DNA from: Agarivorans aestuarii
GTDB lineage: Bacteria > Pseudomonadota > Gammaproteobacteria > Enterobacterales > Celerinatantimonadaceae
Assembly: GCF_019670125.1 (NCBI RefSeq)
Contig: NZ_AP023033.1
Span: 3,621,501 to 3,685,500 of the forward strand
Direction of reading: 5' to 3'
DNA: 64,000 bases
Each line of letters begins with the position of its first letter. The first letter of the stretch is position 1. Positions 17,917 through 26,640 of this stretch are shown here, piece by piece. The notes under the pieces were generated by a model, which ran no database searches, was not told the origin of the DNA, and worked only from the letters and a program-made list of their open reading frames with translations. A program made the position numbers and the translations under genes.

Positions 17917-19000
17917 AGGAGAACCAGCTCTTCACCCTTAAGGCCAGCTTAGCCAAGGCTTTCATTATGAAGGTGCCTTCGGTGTATACGGTAACATCAG
18001 CTTGAGCGCCGATTCGGCGTAACCCTTGGGCCGAGTCGTCAGAGAACTTGATAATAACCGGAAAACGCTGTGGATCGCGCAGCCAACCAGCAGTTTTGGG
18101 AATACTAGGAAGAGCACCTAAATTATTTGATTGCCCGTAGTTCACCGCAAAACCAATCGATACCACTTCACCCTGATAGATTTTGCCCGGGGCAATATCA
18201 AGGGCAATTTCTACCGGATCACCGGCTTGAATATTGGCAATATTGTTTTCGCGCATGTAGGCCTCAATCCACACCTCTTTGGTGGTGACAAAAGTCATCA
18301 GCGGTTGGCCTTTATTAGCATAATAACCGGCTTCAAGTTGTAAGTTAGTCACACCTCCCTCAGAAGGCGCAACAATTACGGTTTTAGATAAATCTAAACG
18401 GGCTTTGCCCAACTTGGCTAAAGCCGATTGCAGTTTTGGGTTATCTTCGCCACTTACCCCAAGGTTTTGTTTAGCTTGCTCCAACTCTGCAGTGGCCTTA
18501 GCTACTGAAGCCTTAGCTTTGGCCACATCGCTGCGCGCTCTATCAATGTTTTGCTGCGGCACTACATTTTGGTCTTCTACGGCAAACAAACGATTGGCGT
18601 CGGTAAGAATCGCTTGATAAGAGGTGGAAGCCTCTAACAGACGAGCTTGCGCGGCAGAAACACCCGCAGTTCCTGCGCCAATTTCTTGCCCGGCTAACTC
18701 TAATGCAGCTTCGGCTTGCGTGACCGCCAGTACGTATTCTTCTTCGGCTACCTTGGCCAAAGGTTGGCCTTTTTCAACTAACTGGTTGTTCGTAACATTC
18801 ACTTCAACCAGCTTGCCCGATACCGAGGCGGCAATCGGCACCACAAAACCAAATACTCGAGCATTGTCGGTATTGGGCGTCACTCTATCGCCCACGACAT
18901 AAATGATAAAAACCAAAACACACAGGGCAAATACCAACAACGAACTTTTACGTAAAGGGTTGCTTGGCGCAGCTTCTGAGGCTTCATTATGTTCAGACAT
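17906..19000 (-). CDS. HlyD-family membrane-fusion (periplasmic adaptor) protein
   Basis: 364 aa. One N-terminal membrane anchor (about residues 17-37, LLVFALCVLVFIIYVVG) is followed by a lipoyl half-motif (VSGKLVEVNVTNNQLV), a long alanine-rich coiled-coil hairpin (residues 85-185), the second lipoyl half and a beta-barrel domain. This is the EmrA/AaeA layout of adaptors for efflux pumps. It precedes and overlaps the DUF2955 gene, its likely inner-membrane partner. Confidence 0.88.
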   Translation of the reverse strand: MSEHNEASEAAPSNPLRKSSLLVFALCVLVFIIYVVGDRVTPNTDNARVFGFVVPIAASVSGKLVEVNVTNNQLVEKGQPLAKVAEEEYVLAVTQAEAALELAGQEIGAGTAGVSAAQARLLEASTSYQAILTDANRLFAVEDQNVVPQQNIDRARSDVAKAKASVAKATAELEQAKQNLGVSGEDNPKLQSALAKLGKARLDLSKTVIVAPSEGGVTNLQLEAGYYANKGQPLMTFVTTKEVWIEAYMRENNIANIQAGDPVEIALDIAPGKIYQGEVVSIGFAVNYGQSNNLGALPSIPKTAGWLRDPQRFPVIIKFSDDSAQGLRRIGAQADVTVYTEGTFIMKALAKLALRVKSWFSYVY

Positions 19001-19056
19001 CGTGTTTCTCTTACTTCCGTGTTTATTTTACTTAAGGCTAATTTTTGTTTTGCTAC

Positions 19057-20136
19057 TTATTCGTTAGCATCTGCCTGCTCTTGAGAATTTAGCTCTAACC
19101 ATGCTACTAACAAGCGGTAACTAACTGCTAGAACTACTGCTCCTAAGAACAACCCCACAAAGCCAGACATTAACATTCCCCCTAAAGAACCTAACAAAAT
19201 CACCAGCATTGGCACATCTACGCCGCGCCCAAGCAATAAAGGTTTGAGCACATTTTCACTAAAGCCCGCTAGTATGCTCCATACAGCAAAAATCCCTGCC
19301 ACCACCGTAGACTCGTGGTTAAAGACATAAATAACTACCGGCAATACCACTAAAAAAGGCGGTAATTGGGCAATGGCTAAAATCAGTACCAATACCGACC
19401 ATACAGCCGCCCCCGGTACGCCTACGGCAAAAAAGCCGATTGATAGTAAAGTAGCTTGAATAACCGCAACACCAAGCACGCCTTTTGCCACACTTTGAAT
19501 GGTATTGCTGGCTAAGTTGGTAAGGTAGCCACCGTGATTACCAGCTAAAGCGTGCGCCAGAGCTTGAACGCCGAGTACCACTTTTTCACCGTTAGCCATA
19601 AATACCCCAGCAATAATTACCGAGAAGCAAAACATCAACAAGCCGCCAATTAATCCACCCGCAAAGCCAATGACTTTTCCAGCAACGTTACCAACTTGAG
19701 CCGCGTACGAGCCCAAGTAACGCTGCATATCGCTAGCCGCCAAGGACCACTGCGCATGCACTTTTTCACCAATTAGCGGCCAAGATTTGATTGAATTTGA
19801 AGGAGGAGGAATTTCAAAGGTGCCCTGCTGAACTTGCTTACCTACAGCAGCTAAACTGTCGATTGCTGCGGTAGTGACCTTAACTCCAGGTACCAAAATT
19901 ATGGCTAAAAACACCAGCACAATAATGGTGGCTGCTACGCCACCTTTACCCACCACATTTTTGAGTTTTAAATACAGAGGGTTAAGCGCTACAGCCAAGA
20001 TCATCGCCCAAATAACCGGGGTAATAAAGGGCCGCACAATGTCGATACACCATGCGGCTAACAAAAATAGTAAACCTATTTTTATGGCGGCTTCCATTGC
20101 ACCGCGCTCAAAGGTTTTTTGATTCAACATATCCAT
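19057..20136 (-). CDS. AI-2E family transporter
   Basis: 359 aa integral membrane protein with the layout of the AI-2E/UPF0118 family: an N-terminal hydrophobic pair, a soluble middle segment (about residues 90-160), then five or six helices with PPFLVVLPVVIY and GFSENVLKPLLLG, conserved patches in this family. Members export autoinducer-2 or act as ion antiporters; the function here cannot be decided from sequence. It lies 56 bases upstream of the HlyD gene, so it could share its transcript, although the functions are not obviously linked. Confidence 0.85.
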   Translation of the reverse strand: MDMLNQKTFERGAMEAAIKIGLLFLLAAWCIDIVRPFITPVIWAMILAVALNPLYLKLKNVVGKGGVAATIIVLVFLAIILVPGVKVTTAAIDSLAAVGKQVQQGTFEIPPPSNSIKSWPLIGEKVHAQWSLAASDMQRYLGSYAAQVGNVAGKVIGFAGGLIGGLLMFCFSVIIAGVFMANGEKVVLGVQALAHALAGNHGGYLTNLASNTIQSVAKGVLGVAVIQATLLSIGFFAVGVPGAAVWSVLVLILAIAQLPPFLVVLPVVIYVFNHESTVVAGIFAVWSILAGFSENVLKPLLLGRGVDVPMLVILLGSLGGMLMSGFVGLFLGAVVLAVSYRLLVAWLELNSQEQADANE

Positions 20137-20396
20137 GTTCTCTAGGTTATTAAAATGAACTGAAGTTGCTACCCTGCCACTTCAGTGATGCTAAATAGTA
20201 TAGAGAATAAGCCAAGTAATTGTTTAGTTTATTAAAAACAATCTATAGATAATTTTGCTAATTTAAGCGCCTGCTTGTTGCACAGTTTTGCCACTAAACT
20301 AGTGCCTATTGACCTTTGGTGTTGATGTTTTGTTTGCTTATCCGAATCCTCCGAGCAGCATCAGCAAAGATAAGCAGACACTCGTATTTCCTTTAT

Positions 20397-23114
20397 TTAA
20401 AACTGCAAGCTTTGCTCCTCTCCCACATAAACTAGAGTTTGTCGCTGAATATCAAAAGCGCTAATTAAGTGAACATTAAAGGTACGTTGCTGCAACATAC
20501 CAGCAAAACTGCCGCGGCGTTTGGCAATATGTAAACAGCGTTTACTGTTATCCCATTCAAACACAATTTCGCTATAGGCCCCTTGCTCATAGCGATAACT
20601 GTCCCCCTCATCTTCATACAAGCAAAAGTGGCCATCCTCACCCGCGTATACTTCAATAGTAAGCGGGTCGCTCGGTAATTCATCGTGATACTGCACCTCA
20701 GGGCCATGTGGAATAATGGCTCCGGCTTTTACCAATAAAGGCATAATGTCGATAGGCGTGCTCATGGCAAGGGTTTGCCCGCCTTGATAACAGTGCTTAT
20801 TCCAATAGTTATACCAGGCGACGCCTGCTGGCAGAACCACCTCTCGCTCTGGGGTAAATAGCTGCAATTTTTGATGCTTAATACCTGAGTGTGCCCAACT
20901 TAAACTGCACTTAGATGAGCCCTGCCAATGGGCATATTCCACCACCAAATCATATTGCTGATTTGCCCGCAGCTGGCAACTAGCTTTGTGATTAAGCTGC
21001 GCCTGCGGCTGCCAGCTGTCGATAAGCAGTTCGCCATCAAGATAAAAACGCACCCCATCGTTAGCATGAATCAGCCAGTTGTACTCGCCATCGACCGGCG
21101 CGGCGAGCAGCCCTTGCCAACGTACGCTATAACCACTTAATGGCAAACCCGCTGGCGGGCCACCTGCCCAGTTGCCATCGATGCTTTCAACCACTTGCGT
21201 AGCTACCAGCTGTCTGAATTGATCATCAGAAAAGTGTTGCTCGCTAATGCCTTGCAAGCCTTCCGCCGTGTGCAAATGCTCTGGAGCAATCAACTGTTGC
21301 TGCAAACTTTGTTGATGGAACATAGCTTGGGTAACTGGGCACACCATCAAGCTGTCGCCAAACATAAACTGGTCACTAATGTTATGCAGCTGTGTTTGTT
21401 GCCTAAAATCAAAGGCCAGCAAACGCATCATGGTGCCGCCATGCTCTGTAATATTCCAAGCTTGTGAATAGATATAAGGCAATAGGCGATAACGTAATTT
21501 GTTGAACTTTAACAAGGCGTCAAAGGCCCAATCTCCCGGCTCTCCAAACTGATAGATTTCGCGCGGGGTATTGGCGCCGTGAGAGCGAAATAGCGGACAA
21601 AAAGCCCCATATTGGAACCAGCGAACATAAAGCTCTTTGTAGGCATCATCGTCTACACCTTCGGGAAAGTTCGCACCAAAACCACTGGTAAAAAATCCAC
21701 CAATGTCGGTAGTCCAATAAGGTAAACCCGCGGCACACAAGTTTAAACCTGCTGGAATTTGCTGACGCAATACTTGCCAAGTGGAACTAATGTCTCCCGA
21801 CCAACAGGCCGCGGCATAACGCTGCTGCCCTAAATAACTAGAACGACTGAGAGTGAATACTCGCTTATCTTCACCGCCTTGCGCAATCTGCTGTCGCTGC
21901 GCCTCATACACACCACGGGTAGTCATCAATGAATATCCGTTAAGCACCTGCTTCCAAGAACCCAGCTCGGTATCACGTTGTTGATAACAAAAGTCCACCC
22001 CATCTTTAGGGTTCTGGGTTGAGATAAACTCAGGCTCGGTGCCATCCATCCACAGCGCATCTACTCCCAGATCCATTAATCCAGCTTTAACGTGTTGCCA
22101 GTAAATATCACGAGCGCCTTGGCTATAAGCATCGTAAATATGACCATCGGCCCAATGTTCAGTTTCGAATAAATAGCCATTTTCTAACAAGGCCTTAAAC
22201 ACTGGGCTGCCCTTGCCAACAATTGGCCAAATCGACACCATAAGTTTGAAGTGCATATCATGAAGTTGAGCAATAGTTGTGGCAGCATCACCAAACACTT
22301 GCGCGTCGAACTGCATTGCGCTCCAGCCCATATCTCCCCAGTATTTCCAATCTTGTACGATGTTATCGATGGGAATTTTTTTATCGCGGTAAGTTTTAGC
22401 AGTGGCAACTAGCTCGGCGGCATTTACGTAACGCTCTTTGCTTTGCCAGTAACCATAAGCCCAACGGCCAAACAGCGGCGCAGCCCCAGTAAGCTTTCGA
22501 TAATGTTGAATAATTTGATCAAACTCGGGGCCATAAATAACGTAAAACTCTATGCACTCTCCAGCCGCAGAGCTAAAACTAAAGCCCTCTCCTTGGCTAG
22601 TAAACTGGGTAAAAGCAAGTTGGTTCCATAACACCGCATAACCTTTGGTAGATAGTAGCAAAGGGGCTGCTATACCTTTATTAGATTGGCAAATCTCGCG
22701 GCGTTGATCTTGGTAATTAAAGATCCCATCAGGATATTGGCCAAGGCCATAAAAAGCCTGCTCGCCTTGACTAATAAAGTGCTGGCTTGCTGCCTTATCA
22801 TCGCTTTGTCGGGTGAAAGCTGTTTCCCCTAAACGCAGTAGCTCGCCTTCGGCATTGCTAAAACTAAGGCCGTTTTCGCTAAGCGCTATACTAAGTCGCT
22901 CACTACGTAACTGGCTGGCTGAACTATGCAGCGCCTTAATCGTTGGCTGCGGCAATACCACCAACTCACTAAGAGCATTTGCCTCTTTTAGCTGTTCGGC
23001 CGTTAAAGCAATCTTCACTTTAACGGTACTTGAATTAATAAAGCCTAGCTCAGCAAGGCCTTTAGTGAGTTTGCCATCTTGCAGAAAAGAGAAGGGAAAT
23101 AAGTGTGACGACAT
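20397..23114 (-). CDS. GH31 alpha-xylosidase-like glycosidase with PA14 domain
   Basis: About 905 aa from the ATG at 23114; an in-frame TTG at 23132 would add six residues. GH31 features in order: the N-terminal beta-sandwich, the barrel motif IVQDWKYWGDMGW, the nucleophile region LWMDGTEPE (Asp near residue 355), the GDISSTW loop and FCPLFRSHG. A PA14-type insert (NWLIHANDGVRFYLDGELL, followed by SLSWAHSG) sits in the C-terminal third, as in xyloglucan-active alpha-xylosidases such as the Cellvibrio Xyl31A type. I see no clear signal peptide. It would remove alpha-linked xylose from xyloglucan oligosaccharides; the exact substrate is inferred. Confidence 0.88.
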   Translation of the reverse strand: MSSHLFPFSFLQDGKLTKGLAELGFINSSTVKVKIALTAEQLKEANALSELVVLPQPTIKALHSSASQLRSERLSIALSENGLSFSNAEGELLRLGETAFTRQSDDKAASQHFISQGEQAFYGLGQYPDGIFNYQDQRREICQSNKGIAAPLLLSTKGYAVLWNQLAFTQFTSQGEGFSFSSAAGECIEFYVIYGPEFDQIIQHYRKLTGAAPLFGRWAYGYWQSKERYVNAAELVATAKTYRDKKIPIDNIVQDWKYWGDMGWSAMQFDAQVFGDAATTIAQLHDMHFKLMVSIWPIVGKGSPVFKALLENGYLFETEHWADGHIYDAYSQGARDIYWQHVKAGLMDLGVDALWMDGTEPEFISTQNPKDGVDFCYQQRDTELGSWKQVLNGYSLMTTRGVYEAQRQQIAQGGEDKRVFTLSRSSYLGQQRYAAACWSGDISSTWQVLRQQIPAGLNLCAAGLPYWTTDIGGFFTSGFGANFPEGVDDDAYKELYVRWFQYGAFCPLFRSHGANTPREIYQFGEPGDWAFDALLKFNKLRYRLLPYIYSQAWNITEHGGTMMRLLAFDFRQQTQLHNISDQFMFGDSLMVCPVTQAMFHQQSLQQQLIAPEHLHTAEGLQGISEQHFSDDQFRQLVATQVVESIDGNWAGGPPAGLPLSGYSVRWQGLLAAPVDGEYNWLIHANDGVRFYLDGELLIDSWQPQAQLNHKASCQLRANQQYDLVVEYAHWQGSSKCSLSWAHSGIKHQKLQLFTPEREVVLPAGVAWYNYWNKHCYQGGQTLAMSTPIDIMPLLVKAGAIIPHGPEVQYHDELPSDPLTIEVYAGEDGHFCLYEDEGDSYRYEQGAYSEIVFEWDNSKRCLHIAKRRGSFAGMLQQRTFNVHLISAFDIQRQTLVYVGEEQSLQF

Positions 23115-23249
23115 CCAATAATCCAGGGGCAACTAGCGATGAACTTAAGTGTAAATCACCGGCTAAGATTTAACGGCTTACTAAAGCAGCAAATAAGCTT
23201 AGATAAGTAAATTTGCGGTATTGCGCACCATTAAGTTTCAATAAAAAAC

Positions 23250-24140
23250 CTAATTCAGCCACTCGCGTGCTGATTCGGTAATTGCCACTACGGCTGGGTT
23301 GGCAATTCTACGCTCAGCGGTAATCGCAAAGAACTGTTCTCGCACATCTTGGGTACTACCAATTAGGCGAACGCCATATTGCTTTACCACTTCATCGGCA
23401 ATGGCGGTCGGCACAATAAACGCGCCAACGCCCGCTTGACCAAAGGTTTTCATCAAAGCACTATCATCAAATTCCCCCATTATCAGGGGGTGAATATTTT
23501 GCTTATCAAACCACTGTAATAAGCGCACGTGCATAACATTAATTTCGCTAGGGATCAGCAACGGTGCGCCATCTAAACTTGTGGGGAAATTTTCTTGCAA
23601 AGGCCCAGCAATGTGTGGGCTAGCCACGAAGCTAACCCCACTCTCACCTAAGGCATGATTAAAACCACGCACGCCTAAACCAGGAGGCACTGGTCCATCC
23701 GCCAACACTAAATCCAAACGGTTTAGGGCTAGCTCTGCCAACAAACTCTCTAGAGTGTTTTCTTTGCACAACATACGTAAAGGCTCACCCATGTTGTAGG
23801 CCGGCTCTAACAAGCGATATGCAATGGTTTTGGGAACCACTTCGGCGATGCCCACTTTTAGCAACTGCGGACGTTCTGCTGACCCTTGCCGTAAGCTATC
23901 TTCCAGCTCTTCACCTAGAGAAAATATCTCGTCAGCATAACTCAAGGCTAAACGGCCAGTTTCAGTGAGTTCTAAATTTCGCCCCACTTTACTAAACAAA
24001 GCACTGCCAAAATGCTGCTCCAATAAACTGATTTGGCCGCTAATCGTTTGTGGCGTGATATGCAGCAATTCACTGGCTCGAGCAATACCGCCTTGCTTGG
24101 CAGCCACCCAAAAATAATGCAGATGTTTATAATTTATCAC
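23250..24140 (-). CDS. nhaR: Transcriptional activator NhaR (LysR family)
   Basis: 296 aa when read from the GTG at 24140 (INYKHLHYFW...), which has GAAG 8 bases upstream; a GTG at 24149 is an alternative that adds three residues. The start INYxHLxYFW and the HTH (LLHITPQTISGQISLLEQ) match NhaR, as do GVSFVASP and MGEFDDSALMKTFG further on. In E. coli NhaR activates the nhaA sodium/proton antiporter gene in response to Na+. No nhaA is adjacent here, so the target is elsewhere or different. Confidence 0.9.
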   Translation of the reverse strand: MINYKHLHYFWVAAKQGGIARASELLHITPQTISGQISLLEQHFGSALFSKVGRNLELTETGRLALSYADEIFSLGEELEDSLRQGSAERPQLLKVGIAEVVPKTIAYRLLEPAYNMGEPLRMLCKENTLESLLAELALNRLDLVLADGPVPPGLGVRGFNHALGESGVSFVASPHIAGPLQENFPTSLDGAPLLIPSEINVMHVRLLQWFDKQNIHPLIMGEFDDSALMKTFGQAGVGAFIVPTAIADEVVKQYGVRLIGSTQDVREQFFAITAERRIANPAVVAITESAREWLN

Positions 24141-24260
24141 AGCAAACACTTCGTATTTTTCGAACCATAAGGAAAGTATATTCGAGTATACCTAAGTGTC
24201 AAAGCCCATTAAGGTGGAGCTTGGTGATTCAAAATATTGATTCAAACTTAGGAGCAAACT

Positions 24261-24716
24261 ATGCCAGGTAGTATGACAATTGATATGCATTCACAAAACT
24301 TTCCGCTCGACGAATCCTTGCGGGGCTACATCAAGCGGCGTATTAACTTTGCGCTAGGCTCTCAGTTCGACAACATCATGCGCATTGCGGTGAAGCTATC
24401 AGATAGCAAAGAAGCAAGCGGCGCCAGCGGCAAACGCTGCCAGATATTAATTAAACTTGCAGGCCAAGCCGATGTAGTCATTGAAGATATCCAAGCACAA
24501 ATCTATGTTGCCATCGACCGAGCCGCCAGCCGCGCCAGTCGCTCGGTAACGCGACGTATCGCCCGAGTAAGAAATAAGGCACTTCGGGCTCCCGACATTA
24601 GTGTTGCCGACTATTACAGCTTGAGTGATGAAGACGATAACGACCCACTAAATAGCGAATTTGTAGAGTTCACCGAATACCCACCAAACACTGCTGAGGA
24701 AGGAGTGACAAGATGA
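24261..24716 (+). CDS. HPF/RaiA-like ribosome-associated protein
   Basis: 151 aa with an AGGAG ribosome-binding site. The first 110 residues fit the short HPF/RaiA (sigma-54 modulation) fold: beta strand MTIDMHSQNFPL, helix ESLRGYIKRRI, and a second helix DIQAQIYVAIDRAASRASRSVTRRI. The usual acidic C-terminal tail follows (DEDDNDPLN). Such proteins bind the 30S subunit and silence ribosomes under stress, but this copy is divergent and may have another role. Its stop overlaps the next gene by ATGA, so it is cotranscribed with a YccA-like membrane protein. Confidence 0.75.
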   Translation: MPGSMTIDMHSQNFPLDESLRGYIKRRINFALGSQFDNIMRIAVKLSDSKEASGASGKRCQILIKLAGQADVVIEDIQAQIYVAIDRAASRASRSVTRRIARVRNKALRAPDISVADYYSLSDEDDNDPLNSEFVEFTEYPPNTAEEGVTR

Positions 24717-25387
24717 ACAATCACCCTATTAGCAATACCCCTAGCCATGTTAACGAGAGCGTATTAGCCACCAATAAAGTTATTCGCAATACTTATGCCT
24801 TGCTCTCCATGACGCTTATGTTTAGTGGCGCTAGCGCGGCATTTTCCATGGCAATGAACCTGCCCCACCCCGGTATCATTATCACCTTGGTGGGCTACTT
24901 CGGCTTGCTGTTTGCCACCATGAAACTGCGCAATAGTGCTTGGGGCATAGTTTGCATTTTTGCCCTAACTGGCTTTATGGGCTTAACCCTTGGGCCGATC
25001 CTTACCGCTTACTTAAGCCTGCCAAATGGCGGCCTGATTGTGAGCCAAGCCATGGTAGCTACCGCGGTGATCTTCCTATCGCTATCTGCTTATGCCATTA
25101 CCAGTAAAAAAGACTTTAGCTTTATGGGCGGCTTTTTAATGGTGGGCATTATAGTGGCTTTTCTTGCCGGTTTAGGCGCAATTTTCTTTGCCATTCCGGC
25201 GTTATCCTTAGGTGTATCGGCCATGTTCGTTCTGTTGATGTCGGGACTAATTTTATATGAAACTAGCAACATCATTCATGGCGGAGAAACCAATTACATT
25301 ATGGCTACAACCTCGTTGTTTGTTGCCATCTTCAATTTGTTCACCAGCTTGCTGCATATCCTTGGTTTCCTCAACGGGGAAGACTAG
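24713..25387 (+). CDS. Bax-inhibitor-1/YccA-like membrane protein
   Basis: 224 aa with seven predicted membrane segments after a 25-residue cytosolic start. LATNKVIRNTYALLSMTL at the start of helix one and ILYETSNIIHGGETNYIMAT before the last helix are characteristic of the BI-1/YccA family. E. coli YccA modulates the FtsH protease; the present function is inferred from that. It overlaps the HPF-like gene by four bases and is followed 22 bases later by a DUF533 gene. Confidence 0.88.
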   Translation: MNNHPISNTPSHVNESVLATNKVIRNTYALLSMTLMFSGASAAFSMAMNLPHPGIIITLVGYFGLLFATMKLRNSAWGIVCIFALTGFMGLTLGPILTAYLSLPNGGLIVSQAMVATAVIFLSLSAYAITSKKDFSFMGGFLMVGIIVAFLAGLGAIFFAIPALSLGVSAMFVLLMSGLILYETSNIIHGGETNYIMATTSLFVAIFNLFTSLLHILGFLNGED

Positions 25388-25409
25388 CTAAGCAAGAGGA
25401 GAAACTAGC

Positions 25410-26102
25410 ATGATTAACAATTTACTTAACCAATTTTTAGGTGCTTCAGGCGACGCTCCCAAAACCGCACAGCAAAGTGGTGGAGTATTGGGGGCAATTC
25501 CAGGTGGATTAGCCGGAGGCGCTGCTGCCGGTGGCTTAATGGCCTTATTAGTAAGTAACAAATCCGCACGAAAATTTGCTGGCAAAGCGGCAACCTATGG
25601 CGGTGCGGCGGTGCTTGGCGGTTTAGCTTATAGCGCTTTTAGTAACTGGAAAAAGCAATCTAGTTCTTCGCAAAACCTCCATACTAGCCAAAAATTGGAG
25701 CAAATTGATCAATCCAGCTTTACGAGTACCGCCAATAACAACGACTTTCAGCTCACGATACTTAAAGCGATGATCGCATCTGCCAAGGCAGACGGACACA
25801 TTGACGAGCAAGAGCAACAGCGGATTTTCGAAGCGCTAGAACAAATGGCGCTTAGCGAGCAAGTGAAGTCAACCTTGTATCAACTAATGCGCCAGCCCAT
25901 CTCCATAGGTGAATTAGCGAGTGACATTGACACCATCGAGCAAAAGTCTGAGATCTACTTAGCCTCTTGCTTTGCGATAAATTTAGACAACCCTGCTGAG
26001 CAAGCCCATTTGGATGGCTTAGCCTACGCACTTCGCCTTCCTTTCGATTTAGCCGAACAGCTGCAAAAACAGGCCCACCAAGCCTTAAACGAAGCGGCTT
26101 GA
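25410..26102 (+). CDS. DUF533 / TerB-like protein (YebE type)
   Basis: 230 aa with a GAGGAGA ribosome-binding site. The N-terminal half is glycine-rich with a hydrophobic segment (GGLAGGAAAGGLMALLV). The C-terminal half is a helical TerB-like domain (LKAMIASAKADGHIDEQEQ through LRLPFDLAEQL), whose Asp/Glu-rich loop ADGHIDE may bind metal. This is the layout of inner-membrane YebE proteins, which are stress-induced in E. coli. It is the third gene of the HPF-like/YccA-like/DUF533 group. Confidence 0.85.
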   Translation: MINNLLNQFLGASGDAPKTAQQSGGVLGAIPGGLAGGAAAGGLMALLVSNKSARKFAGKAATYGGAAVLGGLAYSAFSNWKKQSSSSQNLHTSQKLEQIDQSSFTSTANNNDFQLTILKAMIASAKADGHIDEQEQQRIFEALEQMALSEQVKSTLYQLMRQPISIGELASDIDTIEQKSEIYLASCFAINLDNPAEQAHLDGLAYALRLPFDLAEQLQKQAHQALNEAA

Positions 26103-26230
26103 ATTTTTCAATTTAGCAAACCGGCATGGATGCTGGTGCTAAGCCCTACCCCATTCAGCGCATCCCTCTGCAGCACTTAAGGCGACTATTTGCTAAACTA
26201 ACCCCATTAATTAAGTAAAGGCAGCAAGTC

Positions 26231-26416
26231 GTGAACCGCAAAAAGAAAATCAATGAAACGCTGAAGAAAAAAGCCAAAAAGGCCAATGCAAAAAAACACA
26301 GCAGCAACAAACCTCGTTATATTTCAAAAGCAGAGCGCGCAGCGCTAGAAGCAGAGCAAGCTAATAGCGAGCCAAGCCAACCTGCACCTTTAGAAGAAAG
26401 TAAGCCCCAAACCTAA
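26231..26416 (+). CDS. DUF2986 small basic protein
   Basis: 61 aa, starting with GTG. It opens MNRKKKINETLKKKAKK and contains KPRYISKAERAALEAE; this lysine-rich start and the RYISKAER patch are the DUF2986 signature, a family found mainly in Vibrio, Shewanella and relatives. The tail is acidic and proline-rich. A nucleic-acid-binding role is plausible from composition but unproven. Confidence 0.8.
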   Translation: MNRKKKINETLKKKAKKANAKKHSSNKPRYISKAERAALEAEQANSEPSQPAPLEESKPQT

Positions 26417-26640
26417 GCGAAAAGATAATTTCTTTACTAACAAATAGATAGTGATGCGGACTGTGATTAGTTCAGCAAGCGTTTCATCTATAGTTGAGAG
26501 ATTCATTAATTATCATACAAGCATGAGTAAGCTCACATTAGTGCTTTTTCGCAACGTAATTATCAAGTTTCGCAGTGCTCCCCAGATAAAAGGAGGGCTA
26601 AGGTAGCCTTAAGCTAAGAACGGTTTAAGGAGTAAGACTC

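Noticed and set aside
23115-23132. TTG start of the GH31 gene
   Set aside because: It adds only six residues, has no ribosome-binding site, and the ATG at 23114 is adequate.
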